Positions 49,701 to 62,144 of a stretch of 64,000 nucleotides of DNA are shown piece after piece. The translations under genes and the position numbers were made by a program. The stretch's first letter is position 1. Each line of letters begins with the position of its first letter. Origin of the DNA: Artocarpus heterophyllus (Eukaryota > Streptophyta > Magnoliopsida > Rosales > Moraceae); assembly GCA_025403435.1 (NCBI GenBank), contig CM046348.1, positions 18,513,679-18,577,678 of the forward strand, given 5' to 3'. Below the pieces are notes generated by a model. That model was not told where the DNA came from, made no database searches, and worked only from the letters and a program-made list of their open reading frames with translations.

Positions 49701-50030
49701 TACCCTTTGAGAGCCAAGGGTATGTCCATGTACACGAACCACTTTTCCAAGGAATGTCACCTTTCTATTGGTAAAAGGATAGTTAAAATGGTGCTGGCCA
49801 ACCACATGATGACGCCTGGCGGGCTCCTCGTGGTTTGGGCCCGCATCATGCAGAGCCCTTGCAGTTTCCACGTGAGTCAGAATGCACGTCACATGATTAA
49901 TGGACAGGGTAGGGTCCATAGATGGGCCCAGGCGACTGGAACTGGTTACGTAAGGAGCCGCTCGGTCTCATCACGTGCTCATTTGCCGTCTTTCAGACGA
50001 GTCCAGCCCAAGTTGGCTGCTTTTTTTTTT
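49701..50030. promoter_or_regulatory. GC-richer island with two G-boxes
   Basis: An isolated GC-richer block in AT-rich DNA carries CACGTG at 49869-49874 and 49972-49977. It also has other ACGT cores (TGCACGTCAC, GTTACGTAAGG). Open frames cross it on both strands (49707-50060 plus, 49626-49919 minus) but neither resembles a protein I know. It could be an old promoter or a decayed exon; no adjacent gene was found. Confidence 0.3.
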
Positions 50031-51307
50031 TTTTTAATGGCCTTTTTTAACTTTATTTAAATTTAAATTAAATCAAGGTTTGTTATGCATGACATTCGTA
50101 TGTTTTAAAGCCTCCAATTAACAATTACCATAAGTTTCATAATAAGGGGCTTCATTTTTTTGTTGAGAGAATCAAAGAACCTTTTTATTTGAGCTTTTAT
50201 AAAAGTTTGAAAATGAGAATTATTGGATTCCAATTAACTCTCTGTTTGACACTACGGTTCAAACGCTCAAATTCAAACCATCCATAGTATAAAGTTCTTA
50301 ATAGTTGCAATGTAAAGCAAAAAAGTAGATATAATGTAAAGTTCTTATCTGCTTCAATGTTTTGAATAAAAAGGTTAAAAATTATTAGTTTAAACTTTTC
50401 TTCCAAATACAAATTAAGATAGTTGTCATCAATGCTGTTAAATTTAACAAATTTAGAATCAATACTTTTATCATGATTTTTTAAAAATGGTTCTTAACTA
50501 AAAAAAGATAAAAGATAAAAAAAAATTATCTAATAAGGGAATAATGCTAATGGAGTCCGAGGTATTCCAAAAGCACTCACGTTGAAATGGTCTACATGGG
50601 ATAGGAAAAAGAAGATTATAAAGAAAGGGAGTGCATTGAAAATTCACTATTAGAACATGTATTTGAGAAAAAAAAAAAATTACAAATTATTGCTGAATAA
50701 GGGGCCACCGTTGACAAAGACTTGCATAAAATTTTGATGATCGTGCGCCTAAGAAAGTAACATTTCATATACGTCCATTCTCAAAGGGAATTTCGTGCAC
50801 GTTGTGCAAGAAAAAGAAAACGTTTTGTTTGGAGGGCACATAATTAACTATATTTTTGACCAAAATATATATATTTAAAAGATTAATTTTAACAAATTGT
50901 ACTTGCAATATTTGTCTAACATATAGAATAACAAACATTCAACGCTAACTGTGAACTCCTTTAGACTTTTAATCATAATTCTTGTTAGAAGAGGCCAAAC
51001 AAATAGAGAGAATTGATTTATATATATTATTGGCTTAAACTTTGAAATGGGAAGCTTTGAAAAAAATCAATTTGAATTTTTATATATGGTAGGAGAGGTC
51101 ATTTTCTCGTTGAAAAGGGAACTCGATGGAAAATTAATGAAAAAATGGGCATCTTGGCGGGTTAACAATTGTGAATCGTTAATGTAGCGTATGCAATTCG
51201 CACTCAAGTTTTTTTTTTTGTTTGAAAAAAAAAAATCACACTCAATATTAAACCATGGAACTTAAGGCCAATTATTTAGTCTGTTCAATATGGTTGGTAG
51301 TCATGGA
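50031..51307. other. Intergenic, no gene seen
   Basis: AT-rich; a weak member of the AGAGCTTTACA family is near 50285-50365. Confidence 0.4.
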
Positions 51308-51312
51308 CTTGA

Positions 51313-51724
51313 TGTTAGACTAGATATAATTTAGATATGTATAAACCATAAGCACATAAGATTATAATTTTAGAAACGTGATTGTTGTTCGGCCATTGTC
51401 GTCGGTGTATAATCTGAATGGTTGCTTGCTATGAACCTCCGGATTTGAGAGCTTCTATGCCTTGTTTGAACTCAAATGATGGTATTAAAACAGAGAAAAG
51501 CCAATAGGCTTAGGGACCTCAAACACTGCATTTTATGGACTTCGTACATGCATTGTGTCCATCACGCAATTGCTTCTCAACACGGTCTAAAGTTAATAGA
51601 CTTGGCATATAGGTCACAAGGAAAACCAATAATTGTAAGTGCTGGAGTGCTGTAAGCATTTCTATTTACTACAAAATATATACGTATTTAGTACGTATAG
51701 CACTTATATTATTTAATTACAACA
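51313..51724 (-). repeat. 3' LTR of the Copia-type element
   Basis: This is the left LTR on the plus strand and the 3' LTR of the minus-strand element. It is homologous to 54914-55332 with numerous substitutions, so the insertion is not recent. Confidence 0.88.
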
Positions 51725-52842
51725 TTCTCCCACTTAGCCTATATATTCCATTATATAACTCAGTAAGAAACAAAATACATAAACCACAGAGATAAGTCCT
51801 CTAAGAACGAGTATTATCTTCACGTATCACAATGTATTACGTCCCTTAATACTTAATGAATAAATCTTATGTTTATTCTAGGTTCAAACTTAATGATAAT
51901 AAAAATTTATTATATTAATTAAAATTAATCATATAAATATAATAAAAATTCCCATGGGATAAAATTTATTATATTAATTATGATTAATTACAACAAATGT
52001 CATTTTCTTAATGTGGTCCTAAATCACTTAATATATAATTTTGAATAATTAAGGCGGCTGTAGCTAAACTCTAATTAATTAAAATTATATGGATCATTAG
52101 ACATTTTTTCTAAAATTTTGTTCATAAATAAATTGTATTTAACATAACTCAATATAAATATATATAAACAAAAAAATAATTTATATACTAATATTCTTTA
52201 TGCATAAATTAAAATTATACATACAAATAGCATAATCCAGCACATAATCATACAAAATTTTAATGTACTAAATTATTCAATTTAATATTGCATGCACAAC
52301 TAAAATCACAAATTATGCATAATGAATAATATATGCACATAAAATATAAAACACAAAAAGATATAATATGCATAACAAATAACAAATTTTGAATATTTAT
52401 AATCATGATCTTATTCATAAAAGAATACCAAATTATGAAAAATTAATAAAAATATTAAAAGTATGAATTTTATGAAAATTTCATAAAATATTAAAACTGT
52501 GGTTTTCTGAACACATCATAAAAATATTAACATTGAGAATTTTTAAAAATACCCATAATTTTTTTTAAAAAAATTTTTGAATTTTTTTGGGAGCCCTCTA
52601 AAACGATGTGTTGCTTACATCATCTTCAACCTTTAAGCTGGGTCTATATGACCCGGTTGTGACTCGGCGGCACCTGGTGGTGACAGATGGTTTCTTCCTG
52701 CTCCGCCTACCATTTCAAACATTTTAAATCGTAGAAATGATAGAAATCTAATTACCGAATGATTTTTAATCTTTGTTTTGGTTAAAATCTCCAAAAACTA
52801 ATTGCCCAAAATTGTAAAAAAAAAAATTCTTATCGGTATGTA

Positions 52843-54862
52843 CAAAATGTTAGACATGTATGTCCTAAGGAGTAAAAATGTATTAAGTTTTTTGAGACAT
52901 TTTTATCAATAAAGAATTTATTTATTGTTTATATACCAAATCTTGTCCTCTTTATGTTCATATTTATTGAATATATGTTAAGAAAATAATAGTCTGAGAT
53001 TGTCGGTCTAAACTTTAAGAATTGGGCATACGATGGACAGATTATGCGGAATACACGATTCTTAAGGTGATAGTCTAAATCATAAGATCCGCCATCGAGG
53101 GAATAAAGTTGTACACTTTATTCATGTAAAGATTGTTATGTTGTCTATATCCCTATTGGGAGATGGTTTGTCTTGACTATCAGAGATGGACTCCGTGTAT
53201 AGAAACATTGGCACGTTGTCATAGGTGACAATATGTTGGATCTAGACATAAAGAGAATTGATTTGGATTAATAATTCTGTCTCGACAAATCGATTCACTT
53301 TAGATAATCATTTGTATTGTATCTTAATCCAAAGATGAATAGTGAGCCCGTTGTCTTGACTTGTGTCTTTTGATATACCAAAGGGTGACACCCACATCTT
53401 AATAGTGGTATGCATACCAGTACATTGGAGGCATGACTCTAGATAGCGTAGACTTGTTATTCATAGATATGGAATCCATAGCTCCTCCTTAGGAGTAGTG
53501 ATATCCTTTTATATGTGTTATCTTATAATTAAAAAACTGGAGCGCTCAACCATTTAGATATATAGGTGTAACCGAATGGTATACTGTCTTTAGATGGTAA
53601 GTTTTTTGATGGTGAGATAATGAAACGTAAAATAAAAATAATCAAGAAGGTAAGACAGAACTTGTCCTTAAGCCGATTATGGATAATCATATGGGGATAC
53701 GATACACTATGATATGTTATCGAGACTTAGCTATACGGGCTTCGTAATTCTATGTAGTTCGAGAGTGTAGCTCCAAGCTTTTAGTGGAGTAGCGTTGGAG
53801 TTGATAATTTTGAAATATATATCTGGAAAATTGGGTTTCATAATTATTGGGAGCTTAAACTATATAGGTCCATTTGGTCCCCTTTGCTAGCTCACAACAT
53901 CTTGTGACGATACGACGTGCTTTTTCAATAATTGGTGACTTATGTCAGATTTATTAGATTGGTTGAAATTCGGAGGAATCAAATAATTCATGTCTGTTAA
54001 TCAGTTGAATTAATTTTGTGATAAAATTGATTCAAGATAAACTTGTTGAATTATTGGGATCGGATAATTCTTATCTGTTTATCGGTTGATTTAATTTTGA
54101 ATAAATTAGATCAAAATATACTTGTAGAATTATTAGGAATTCATTTATTTTGCTAGAGATTATCTAGATAAAGTTGTTTTAATCAGATAACTTTTCTATT
54201 GGGTTATTTGAATTAAAACTGAGACTTTATCCTATGAAATCTCGGGTGAAAAATAAAAGATTCGCTGAGATTTTAATCGAGAGTTCGGCATACCAATCCT
54301 CAAGTTCAGCCTGCTAATGGCGTCTGTTCGACCTGCCAATGAACGAAGGATAAGATCACGTATTTTTACGTGGATCTTATCAGATATTGATCTGAATTTG
54401 ATTCTGATTCGAATTTTGAGACCTAATCTGATAAGGACTGACCTTGGACCCAACCTCTATAAATAGAGAGTAAGTCATATAAGTTATTAAGATCAATTGA
54501 GAGATTAAGAGTGATACTCTGCTGGCGAGAATTTGGAAACTCCCTGAGAGCTCTTGTTCACAAATCACGAACACTTGCTTTGGGTTCTCCCAATTGGTTG
54601 GAAGGAGAGTCACCTGCTGGAAGAGGTGTACGTGTGAGCCCACACTCACTTCGATCGTGGATAGAGAATAAGAGAGAAGACCAGTTGGTTGAGGCTCTTC
54701 TAGAACGTTACTTCTCTTCACTGATTGTAGGAGATTTTTGGCACACAAAGGTTAGTAAGATCTGGTTAATTTATGCATATAGGATGTCAAACTTGTGCTT
54801 CGAAAAATACTCTGATATAAAATTTTTAAAATTCTGCTGCGTACTATTTTTTCAACACAAAA
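52843..54862 (+). mobile_element. Solo LTR, family A, copy 3 (2010 bp), nested
   Basis: The LTR is 52848-54857, starting TGTTAGACATGTATG and ending TTTTTTCAACA. A perfect 5-bp duplication CAAAA lies at 52843-52847 and 54858-54862. It is inserted within the interior of the Copia-type element. A TATA box (TATAAATA) is at 54458-54465. It is homologous to 21946-23920 (same strand) and 36605-38641 (opposite strand). An open frame at 54511-54867 also appears in copy 2 but is explained by shared descent of the LTR. Confidence 0.92.
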
Positions 54863-54913
54863 TGTAGATGACATAAACTCAAGGCAGAGGCGAATAATGG
54901 CTTTGATGCTAAC

Positions 54914-55332
54914 TGTTAGACTAAATATAATTTAGATATGCATAAACTATAAGCACATAACATTATAATTTTGGAACCGTAATAATTTACATACCTCCGG
55001 CCATTTGTCGTTGGTGTGCAATCCGAACCATTGCTTACTGTGTCCCTCTGGATTTGAGAGCTTTTAAGCCTTGTTTGAAGTCAAATGATGGTGTTAAAAC
55101 AGAAAAAGAGCGACAAGCTTAGGGACCCCAAACACTGCATTATATGGACTTCATACATGCATTGTGTGCATCACACAATTGCGTCTTAAAACATTCCAAA
55201 GTTAAAGGACTTAACATATAAACCACTTAGAGTGTCAATAATTGTAAGTGCCGGGTGCTGTAAGCAATTCTATATACTACAAAATATATACATATGTGGT
55301 GCATGTAGCACTCTTATTATTTAATTACAACA
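54914..55332 (-). repeat. 5' LTR of the Copia-type element
   Basis: Right LTR, 419 bp. The primer-binding-site-like sequence lies directly to its left (about 54896-54912). Confidence 0.88.
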
Positions 55333-55337
55333 CTTGA

Positions 55338-57396
55338 TATATAATATTTTGACGAATTTTTATTGCATAAGAACCCAATAGAGAAGACCTAAAATTTTAA
55401 TTAAACAAATGAAATTGCAATTGTAGATCAAATGTCAAAATCATAATATCATAGGGGTTTGGGTTATCTACCAAATCAAGCTGGCTTTCCAAATTTTTTT
55501 CTCATGAAAAATAATGCCCTGACTGAATATTATAATTCAATGACGAATGTTATTGGAACCTTTGGAAATACTTATTCAACATTTTGATATGCTAAATATT
55601 GGAAATATACCATTCTTGTAGTATTCTTTTGTAATATTCACATGAAATAACAACTAAACAGTTCAAAAAACTAGAATTTAAGTTGAGGGCTTGTTTTGGT
55701 CTTAATTAATCTATTTATGTTGCATGAGAGTTTGCATAAGCTGAGTTGCCTTGGATTCTTTAAGTGTTACAAAATCAATAATAATGTTAACCACCATTTG
55801 AAAGACAATGATTTCATGTTTTAAACTCCAAACATTACAATGCAATATGAGTTGTTCAAAACATTAGAAAAGGACAATTTGGGATGTGGGTTTGATGCAT
55901 TATATCAATTATTTCATAACAGAGAATTTTGCTTTTCTCATACATTATTAATGTATCCTTGGGCCATATGGCAGTGGTCCTAAGATTTATTATGTCAACT
56001 GTAGATAACTAATTATCCCACGTTTAACCATTTATGTCAACTCTAGATATAACCACACATTTGTAAGAATTGACAACAAATATACTTCTGTATGAAGATA
56101 TATATTAAAATACGTGTTGGCATTGCCCACATACTTAAAAAGAAATGGGAAAAAATTAAATAATTTCTACAATTGTGTTTTGAAAGACGAGTTGCTCTAT
56201 AAAATTCCACATACCATGTGCCCCGAATTCTTTTTCTTTTTTCATTATTTCTTATTTAATTTTGGTTAAACATGAAGTAAATTCTTACAATAAGATATGG
56301 GTTTTGGCTGTCACTTTAAGGTAATGATTAAGAACTATTTACTCTTTGCCTTAACTTTTACATTAATCTTGTTTATGAATGGATATAAATACCCACTTCC
56401 AAAATAGTTGGGGAAAGAAAAATCTTTCTTACAAGTGGCACAAATTTGTGCCCTGCCTTTGCAATTATCCATGTGACTGCCATCTATGAGAACATGGTAT
56501 ATCTTTCATCTCACAACTTGTATATATGAGGAAGCGGAATTTCATAAAAGAAAAAAAAACAAAAAAAAAAAAACAAATTGAGTGTTTGAAGTATCAGTTT
56601 CAACATATCAGTTATAATTGTTGATAGTGTAAAGCTCTCAATAGTTACAATAAAAAGCAAAAAATTATTATATTGTAAAACTCTCATATACTCTAATTCT
56701 TAATATATTTAACTAATGTTCTAAAAAGAAGCAAACGGAATGTTTGGCAACCTTTTATCTTGACTCAATATGCTATAGTTTATGAAAATGAGTTTAATTG
56801 AACCAATTTTCTCATACTTCAACAAAAATTATGGCCATAAGATTAAGCCAAAGGCCCCTTAAAAAAAAAAAAAGATTAAGCCAAAGGGTATTACTGTCTC
56901 TTCAAGAACTATTTTATTTTTTATTTGTTATTTTTAAATATAATCTCCTCAGCAACTGTTACCGCCCGCTGCTGGGGGGCTCATTTAATTAGGAAGGTCT
57001 GACAAGGACTGTTTGGTAATTTGGATTTAAGAAGTGGGCGGTTAAAGGGTCCTCTCACTCGTGTTCAACGTCCCTTGCCTGCAAAGAAGAGAAGCGTTTA
57101 GAGAGAGAACGAGAGAAAAATAGGAGAGAGAGAGAGAGAGAACAAAACAAAGCGCACGATAAAGAAAGGAACAAAACAGGAAGTTAAAATGAAAACAGAG
57201 TTCCTCTCTCTCACTCTGTTCTGATTCTCTCTGTCTACCTCTGCCTCCCAAAATCTTGTTTTTGGAGCTTACTTTTCAAATTTTTGGTTCTTCTTCACTT
57301 AGCCTTTTGGTCCAATTTCTCTTATTGTTACATGGGTTTTTGGTGAAAAGAGATATTATTATTAGTTTTGGAAGTTTCAAGAGAATTTGGAAGAAG
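55338..57396. other. Intergenic DNA and B3GALT promoter/leader
   Basis: AT-rich without genes to about 57000. The interval 57060-57260 is GA- then CT-rich, including a GA-type run at about 57125-57142, typical of a plant core promoter or leader. The ATG of the galactosyltransferase follows at 57397; an earlier frame opening at 57256 is in the leader and runs in frame into the chosen start. A member of the AGAGCTTTACA family lies near 56580-56755. Confidence 0.45.
56580..56755. repeat. Small dispersed repeat, AGAGCTTTACA family (inverse orientation)
   Basis: Half-units TGTAAAGCTCTCAATAGTTA and TTGTAAAACTCTCATATACT, with outer GTGTTTGAAG on the left and ATGTTTGGCAACC on the right. Confidence 0.5.
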
Positions 57397-60300
57397 ATGT
57401 CTTGGAAAAGCAGAGGAGAGAAGCCGTCAGGGACTAATGTTATATCACAAAAATGGACTCTTTTGCTTTGTTTAGGCTGCTTCTGTGCTGGAATGCTCTT
57501 CACCAGTAGGTATATATGTATTATGTCAAATTCTTGACCTTCTAATTTTTGCAGATTCTCCAGAAGTTATCACTTTTTCTGATTTTTTTTTTATTATGAT
57601 CATGTCAGTTAGCAAATTTTGTTTTAATTTAAGTTTTTTTTTTCTTTTTTTCTCAAGTCAAATTAAGGACGACTTGTGTTTTATATTTTTGTTATGAGAT
57701 CTAACTCGTGAAGACCCTTTTTAATTTTTGGTTTTTTTGTAAGTAGTGCTTAATTTTTTGCTTTAGTTTAGATATTTTTCTATGAGATGGGTGATTCTTA
57801 TTCTTTTCTTCTGGTATTTATGCTCTCAATTCAATTTCATTCACTTAACGGATTTCTTTTTTTTTTTTGTTTTTCTAATTTCATGTTTTAACAAAATTTG
57901 TCTGCTTTCAAGGCTGTGATCTAAATTCAAATTACATGTTGGATTCGAGGATGAATTATTGAGATTGTCCCTTTTCTTTTCTCTTCTTTCCTGATCACTC
58001 TCAATGTCGTTTACTGAGAGTGGTTGTCTGACCAGCTTTTAACTTCCAAATTGATGTCAAGTTTTTGCTTTGATACGTTTATGAAGCAGTTATTTATTTA
58101 TTTTAATTATTGCTGGTGCTGAGGCAGCTAATATTTTTGTCCACTGAAATCAGGATGTGGGATGTTCCTGAAACTAAGGATTTCACACGAACAACATCGG
58201 TGGAAGGCGAAAAACTCAAATTAGTTTCCGAGGGTTGTGGTCCTAAATCAGTGAGTATCTTATTTAAATAAATATTTCTTTGGTGTTCTTCATTAATACT
58301 TTCCTTGTTTCAATTCATCTGATTTGTGTCCTTTTAGTTGCTTCAGAAGGAAGTAAAGCGCGACCCCAAGGACATTTATGGGGAGGTTTTTAAGACTCAC
58401 AATGCAATACAGTAAGTTATTATAGTCACAAATTTATTCATTTAATCAGATTAGGTCCTGTAAATGAAAACTAAATCATGGTTATGTGGTTGTTTACTGC
58501 AGATCGTTGGATAAGACCATTTCAAACTTGGAGATGGAATTGGCTGCTGCAAGAGCGGCGCAAGAGTCCATACGTAGCGGAGCGCCCTTATCGGATAACT
58601 TGAAGAAATCTCAATCATCTGGGAGGAGAAAGTATCTCATGGTTGTTGGAATCAATACTGCTTTTAGCAGCCGTAAAAGAAGAGATTCGGTTCGAGCTAC
58701 ATGGATGCCACAAGGTTTATAAACTATTTCCTTACTTTCTTTTCACTCGAGCTTATTTGTATAGATCTGTTGTCTGATGGTTCTGAGAAACAATGCTAAA
58801 ACAGGTGAGAAAAGAAAGAAGCTTGAGGAGGAAAAGGGCATTATCATTCGCTTCGTTATTGGTCATAGGTGAGTGTGAAATTCTCTTATTACCTTGTAGA
58901 CTGTTAGATCACAACAATTTTACTTCCTTAGATCCAGATCATAAGCAAAACTTCTTAGAGTACTCAGGATTTTGGGTTCATAGCTACATTGTACATAGAA
59001 ATCTCTTATATATTATTTATTTATTTATAAATGGGTTCGTATTCAGTACTTTAAACACGATGAAGAGTAGCATTTGCATGCATATTTTTTACTAGATGAT
59101 TTTTCGGTTTGGAAATTTCATAATTGTGATGATTGGAATCCATCAGCTGGAGTGTAATGTACGATTGTCCATCTGCTGGATGCATAATGTTTGCGAAAAT
59201 AAATTATCGATTCAGTAGAATAATTCAAAAATTGATTTTTGATAATTGGCTTTTCATGTTCTCTGTTCCTCCTTATTTAGTGCCACATCTGGAGGCATTC
59301 TAGATAGAGCTATTGAAGCAGAGGACAAAAAGCATGGAGATTTTCTAAGGCTGGTAAGTTTGATTATTTTGCCATTTCTTCAACCTTTCTGCCAAACACG
59401 TACTTACTTAAGGTTATTATTTTCATTTTTTGCTTGTAAATGGAAATATGCCGGTATAATGACATCTTTTTTTTGAGCAGGACCACGTTGAAGGGTACCT
59501 TGAATTGTCCGGCAAGACTAAGATATATTTTGCTACTGCTGTTGCTTTGTGGGATGCTGATTTTTACGTCAAAGTTGATGATGACGTCCATGTAAATATA
59601 GGTAAGTCGCTTGACTTATTTGGATTCATTTAACATTTTAAATATTTCAAAAAAAATTTCATAGCTTTCAAAGGTCTGTATGTGATGATAAACATGAGTT
59701 CACGTTGCCATGTGAAAGTAATCCTTTGAAAATATTCAATTGTGTGTTTTTTTTGTCTCATGAAGTATATATATCTTTCCAAAATTGCTTTAGGAACGCT
59801 TGGAGAAACACTAAACCGACACCGGTTAAAGCCACGGGTGTACATTGGATGCATGAAATCTGGTCCTGTCCTTTCGCAAAAGTGAGGAGAATTCTCTCAT
59901 GGCTTTCTATGTATTCATGAACGGGAAGGAAAAAAAAAAGTTGATTAACTAAAGTTTATTGACTTCTTGTTTCATTGCATAGGGGAGTGAGATACCATGA
60001 ACCCGAGTACTGGAAATTTGGCGAGGCTGGAAACAAGTATTTCCGCCATGCTACTGGGCAGCTTTATGCCATCTCAAACGATTTGGCTACATATATATCC
60101 ATAAACCAGTAAGTTTAAACCTCTACAAGGGGAAAATCATAGCTATATTTGTAAATATACAGGATTTCGCGTTGTCTTCTTGCAATTGCTGACAAACATT
60201 GTGCATAATACTTCTCAGGCATCTCCTGCATAAGTATGCTAATGAAGATGTCTCTTTGGGATCTTGGTTTATTGGCCTTGATGTCGAACATATTGACGAT

Positions 60301-60617
60301 CGACGATTATGCTGCGGTACCCCACCTGGTAAGTCCTAATTTGGTTTCGAAATCGTTAGTTTAGTAGAAAGTTTTCAAAAGAAAACATTACAGATTATGA
60401 CTTGCAATGCATAGAACTCCAAGTACAACACGAGCGAATAATATGCACATTATTGCTTGTTGGTACAGATTGTGAGTGGAAGGCCCAAGCAGGCAACGTA
60501 TGTGTTGCTTCGTTTGATTGGAGCTGCAGCGGGATCTGTAGATCAGCTGACAGGATCAAGGAAGTCCACAGACGATGTGGCGAAGGTGAAAATGCTTTGT
60601 GGAGTGCTTCTTTCTAA
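57397..60617 (+). CDS. B3GALT2: Beta-1,3-galactosyltransferase (GT31), B3GALT2/3 type, 408 aa
   Basis: A Golgi type II membrane glycosyltransferase expected to add beta-1,3-galactose to cell-surface glycans, possibly arabinogalactan proteins. Exons: 57397-57509, 58154-58250, 58338-58411, 58503-58714, 58805-58868, 59281-59353, 59481-59601, 59794-59881, 59983-60108, 60219-60328, 60469-60617. All introns are GT..AG and the frame is closed. Residues 20-36 ([17 protein letters not shown]) are the signal anchor. A DUF4094-type stem follows, with a coiled stretch at 97-117 ([21 protein letters not shown]). GT31 motifs are [42 protein letters not shown] (DDD at 244-246, metal/UDP-Gal binding), [12 protein letters not shown] (EDV at 332-334) and a Cys-rich end, [20 protein letters not shown]. 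Length is normal. It is co-orthologous to Arabidopsis B3GALT2 and B3GALT3, so the symbol is a best guess. Confidence 0.95.
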
Positions 60618-62057
60618 GAAGCAAGTCTCGCTCGTGTCGCTGGTTCTTCCAACCTCAGGAAGGATTTTTGAGTACTATTACAGAAGCTTATATGCGCCGA
60701 GTCTTTTTCTTTTCTTTTAGCTTGGGTATAGAAAACTTGTAATATCACAAAAAGGAGAGAGAGAGAGAGAAATGTAAAATGTGGACCACCTCCATTTTAG
60801 TAGAGGGAGATTGGCCATTGTAGCGGCCCAAAATGGAAGAGCTAAGAGGCTGACAACCACCACATGATTCTTTGAGGCTTGAAGAGCCAACTTGTAAGTT
60901 GTAAGTTCAAGTGCACAACAAATACACATCTTCGTGGGGCTTTTTCTGCCTTTCCTTGTACATCTTGTTTTCAGTGGTTTGATTTTCACTAGTATGAATC
61001 TGTATTTTACAACATGTATATATACATATATAAGCATTATTTTGTATTCAAAATCTCTTTTTCCCACTTGCATCATGGCACAATGTTGTAATGACTGTCA
61101 CAGCGCCATGTTCATATGCCTGAACCAACCTGCAGGCTATGACTAATAAATGCTCATATATCATAGTGTGTTCAAATATTGAGAAACTTTATATATTTAT
61201 ATATACATATATATATGAGTGAAATGAGAAATCACCATCCGGGAAACAATTCATAGCAAATTATCCGGCAGTTTCTGTGCTTCTTTTTATTTCACTCGAG
61301 GTAAAAATTGCCATGGTAACTGCAGAAGTGTTGCAAGTATACAGACAAGAATACAAACACACACCATTTATTATGCTCTAATTTAACGTTCTGAAATTAT
61401 GGTTTTCACCCACTAAATAAGGAAAACGGTGAATTCTCTAAAAAACTAGAAAGAACAAAAAAGGGATTTTGTCAAGAATGTGCAGGAACATAAGCATTTC
61501 TACTTTGCTGCGAAATAAGCCATCCTAGACAGAGTTCGTTAAACAAAGAATACATTTGTACATTCAGAAGTCATATATATATATAACATGCACTATGTGA
61601 GTGGAAAATACCTCAAAATCTCAAATTCCTACTTCAAAATTGTCACATGAGAAAGTGTTTTCCCCTTACTGTCTTAGAAAGCATTAACCTTGAAGCAAAT
61701 CATTCAACTTGAAGAAATAAGAAGCAAAACTAGAGAAGACCTTTAAATTGCATATTTGTTTATGTGACTTAAAAAGGAAGCATCTTTTTCTTTATTTCCA
61801 TGAACCTTGGGGGATTCACATTAACATTGCCATAAATTTTATGTCTGCTTCAGAAATGCAAAAGTAAGACTAAAATAAAGTTGGAAAAAAACGTACGTAC
61901 ATGGGAAAATTGGTAGTCATGTTCTTAAATTATCAACATATACAAATGACTGAAATAAAAAACTAGGAGAAAACGCGTACAAAAATAAATAAGAGTATAC
62001 CTTGTTGAAGAGCACAAGGACATTGGGAGAAGAAAATAGAAAGAGTACTAGAGAGAA
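60618..62057. other. 3' flanks of B3GALT and of the MIR171 transcript
   Basis: The B3GALT 3' UTR follows the TAA at 60615. A GA microsatellite is at about 60754-60771, and TA-rich runs lie near 61016-61035 and 61187-61216. The two transcription units converge here. No further gene was recognised. Confidence 0.45.
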
Positions 62058-62066
62058 GCGGCACGT

Positions 62067-62087
62067 GATATTGGCACGGCTCAATCA
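62067..62087 (-). ncRNA. miR171: Mature miR171 (21 nt)
   Basis: On the minus strand, a 5' U and a sequence starting TGATTGAGCCGTG and ending CCAATATC. It is fully consistent with the conserved plant miR171 sequence known from many species. Confidence 0.94.
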
Positions 62088-62123
62088 AAAAGCAGAGCCC
62101 CCAAGAGATTTCGAGCGCTGCTT

Positions 62124-62144
62124 TCTTATTGAACCGGACCAATA
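62124..62144 (-). ncRNA. miR171*: miR171 star strand (21 nt)
   Basis: On the minus strand, begins TATTGGTCCGG and ends TCAATAAGA. It pairs with the mature strand with 2-nt 3' overhangs. Confidence 0.85.

Larger units (their letters stand above)
51308..55337 (-). mobile_element. Non-autonomous Copia-type LTR retrotransposon with nested solo LTR
   Basis: The complete insertion 51313-55332 is bounded by a perfect 5-bp duplication CTTGA (51308-51312, 55333-55337). The LTRs are 51313-51724 (412 bp) and 54914-55332 (419 bp), both TGTTAGACTA...TTACAACA on the plus strand. The element is on the minus strand. Next to the right LTR, the complement reads TTAGCATCAAAGCCA, close to the initiator-tRNA-Met primer site TTGGTATCAGAGCCA. 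Next to the left LTR, the complement reads AAGTGGGAGAA, a polypurine tract. The 3.2-kb interior shrinks to about 1.2 kb once the 2-kb nested solo LTR is removed, and it encodes no gag or pol. Confidence 0.88.

Noticed and set aside
49626..50060. Frames of 97 and 117 codons on opposite strands in the GC-richer island.
   Set aside because: No protein family features and no splice context; higher GC simply reduces stop codons.
54511..54867. An open frame of over 100 codons shared in outline with 36479-36868 on the other strand, suggesting a conserved protein.
   Set aside because: Both lie at the same place in family A solo LTRs, so their similarity follows from common descent of the LTR. The third copy (21946-23920) does not keep the frame.
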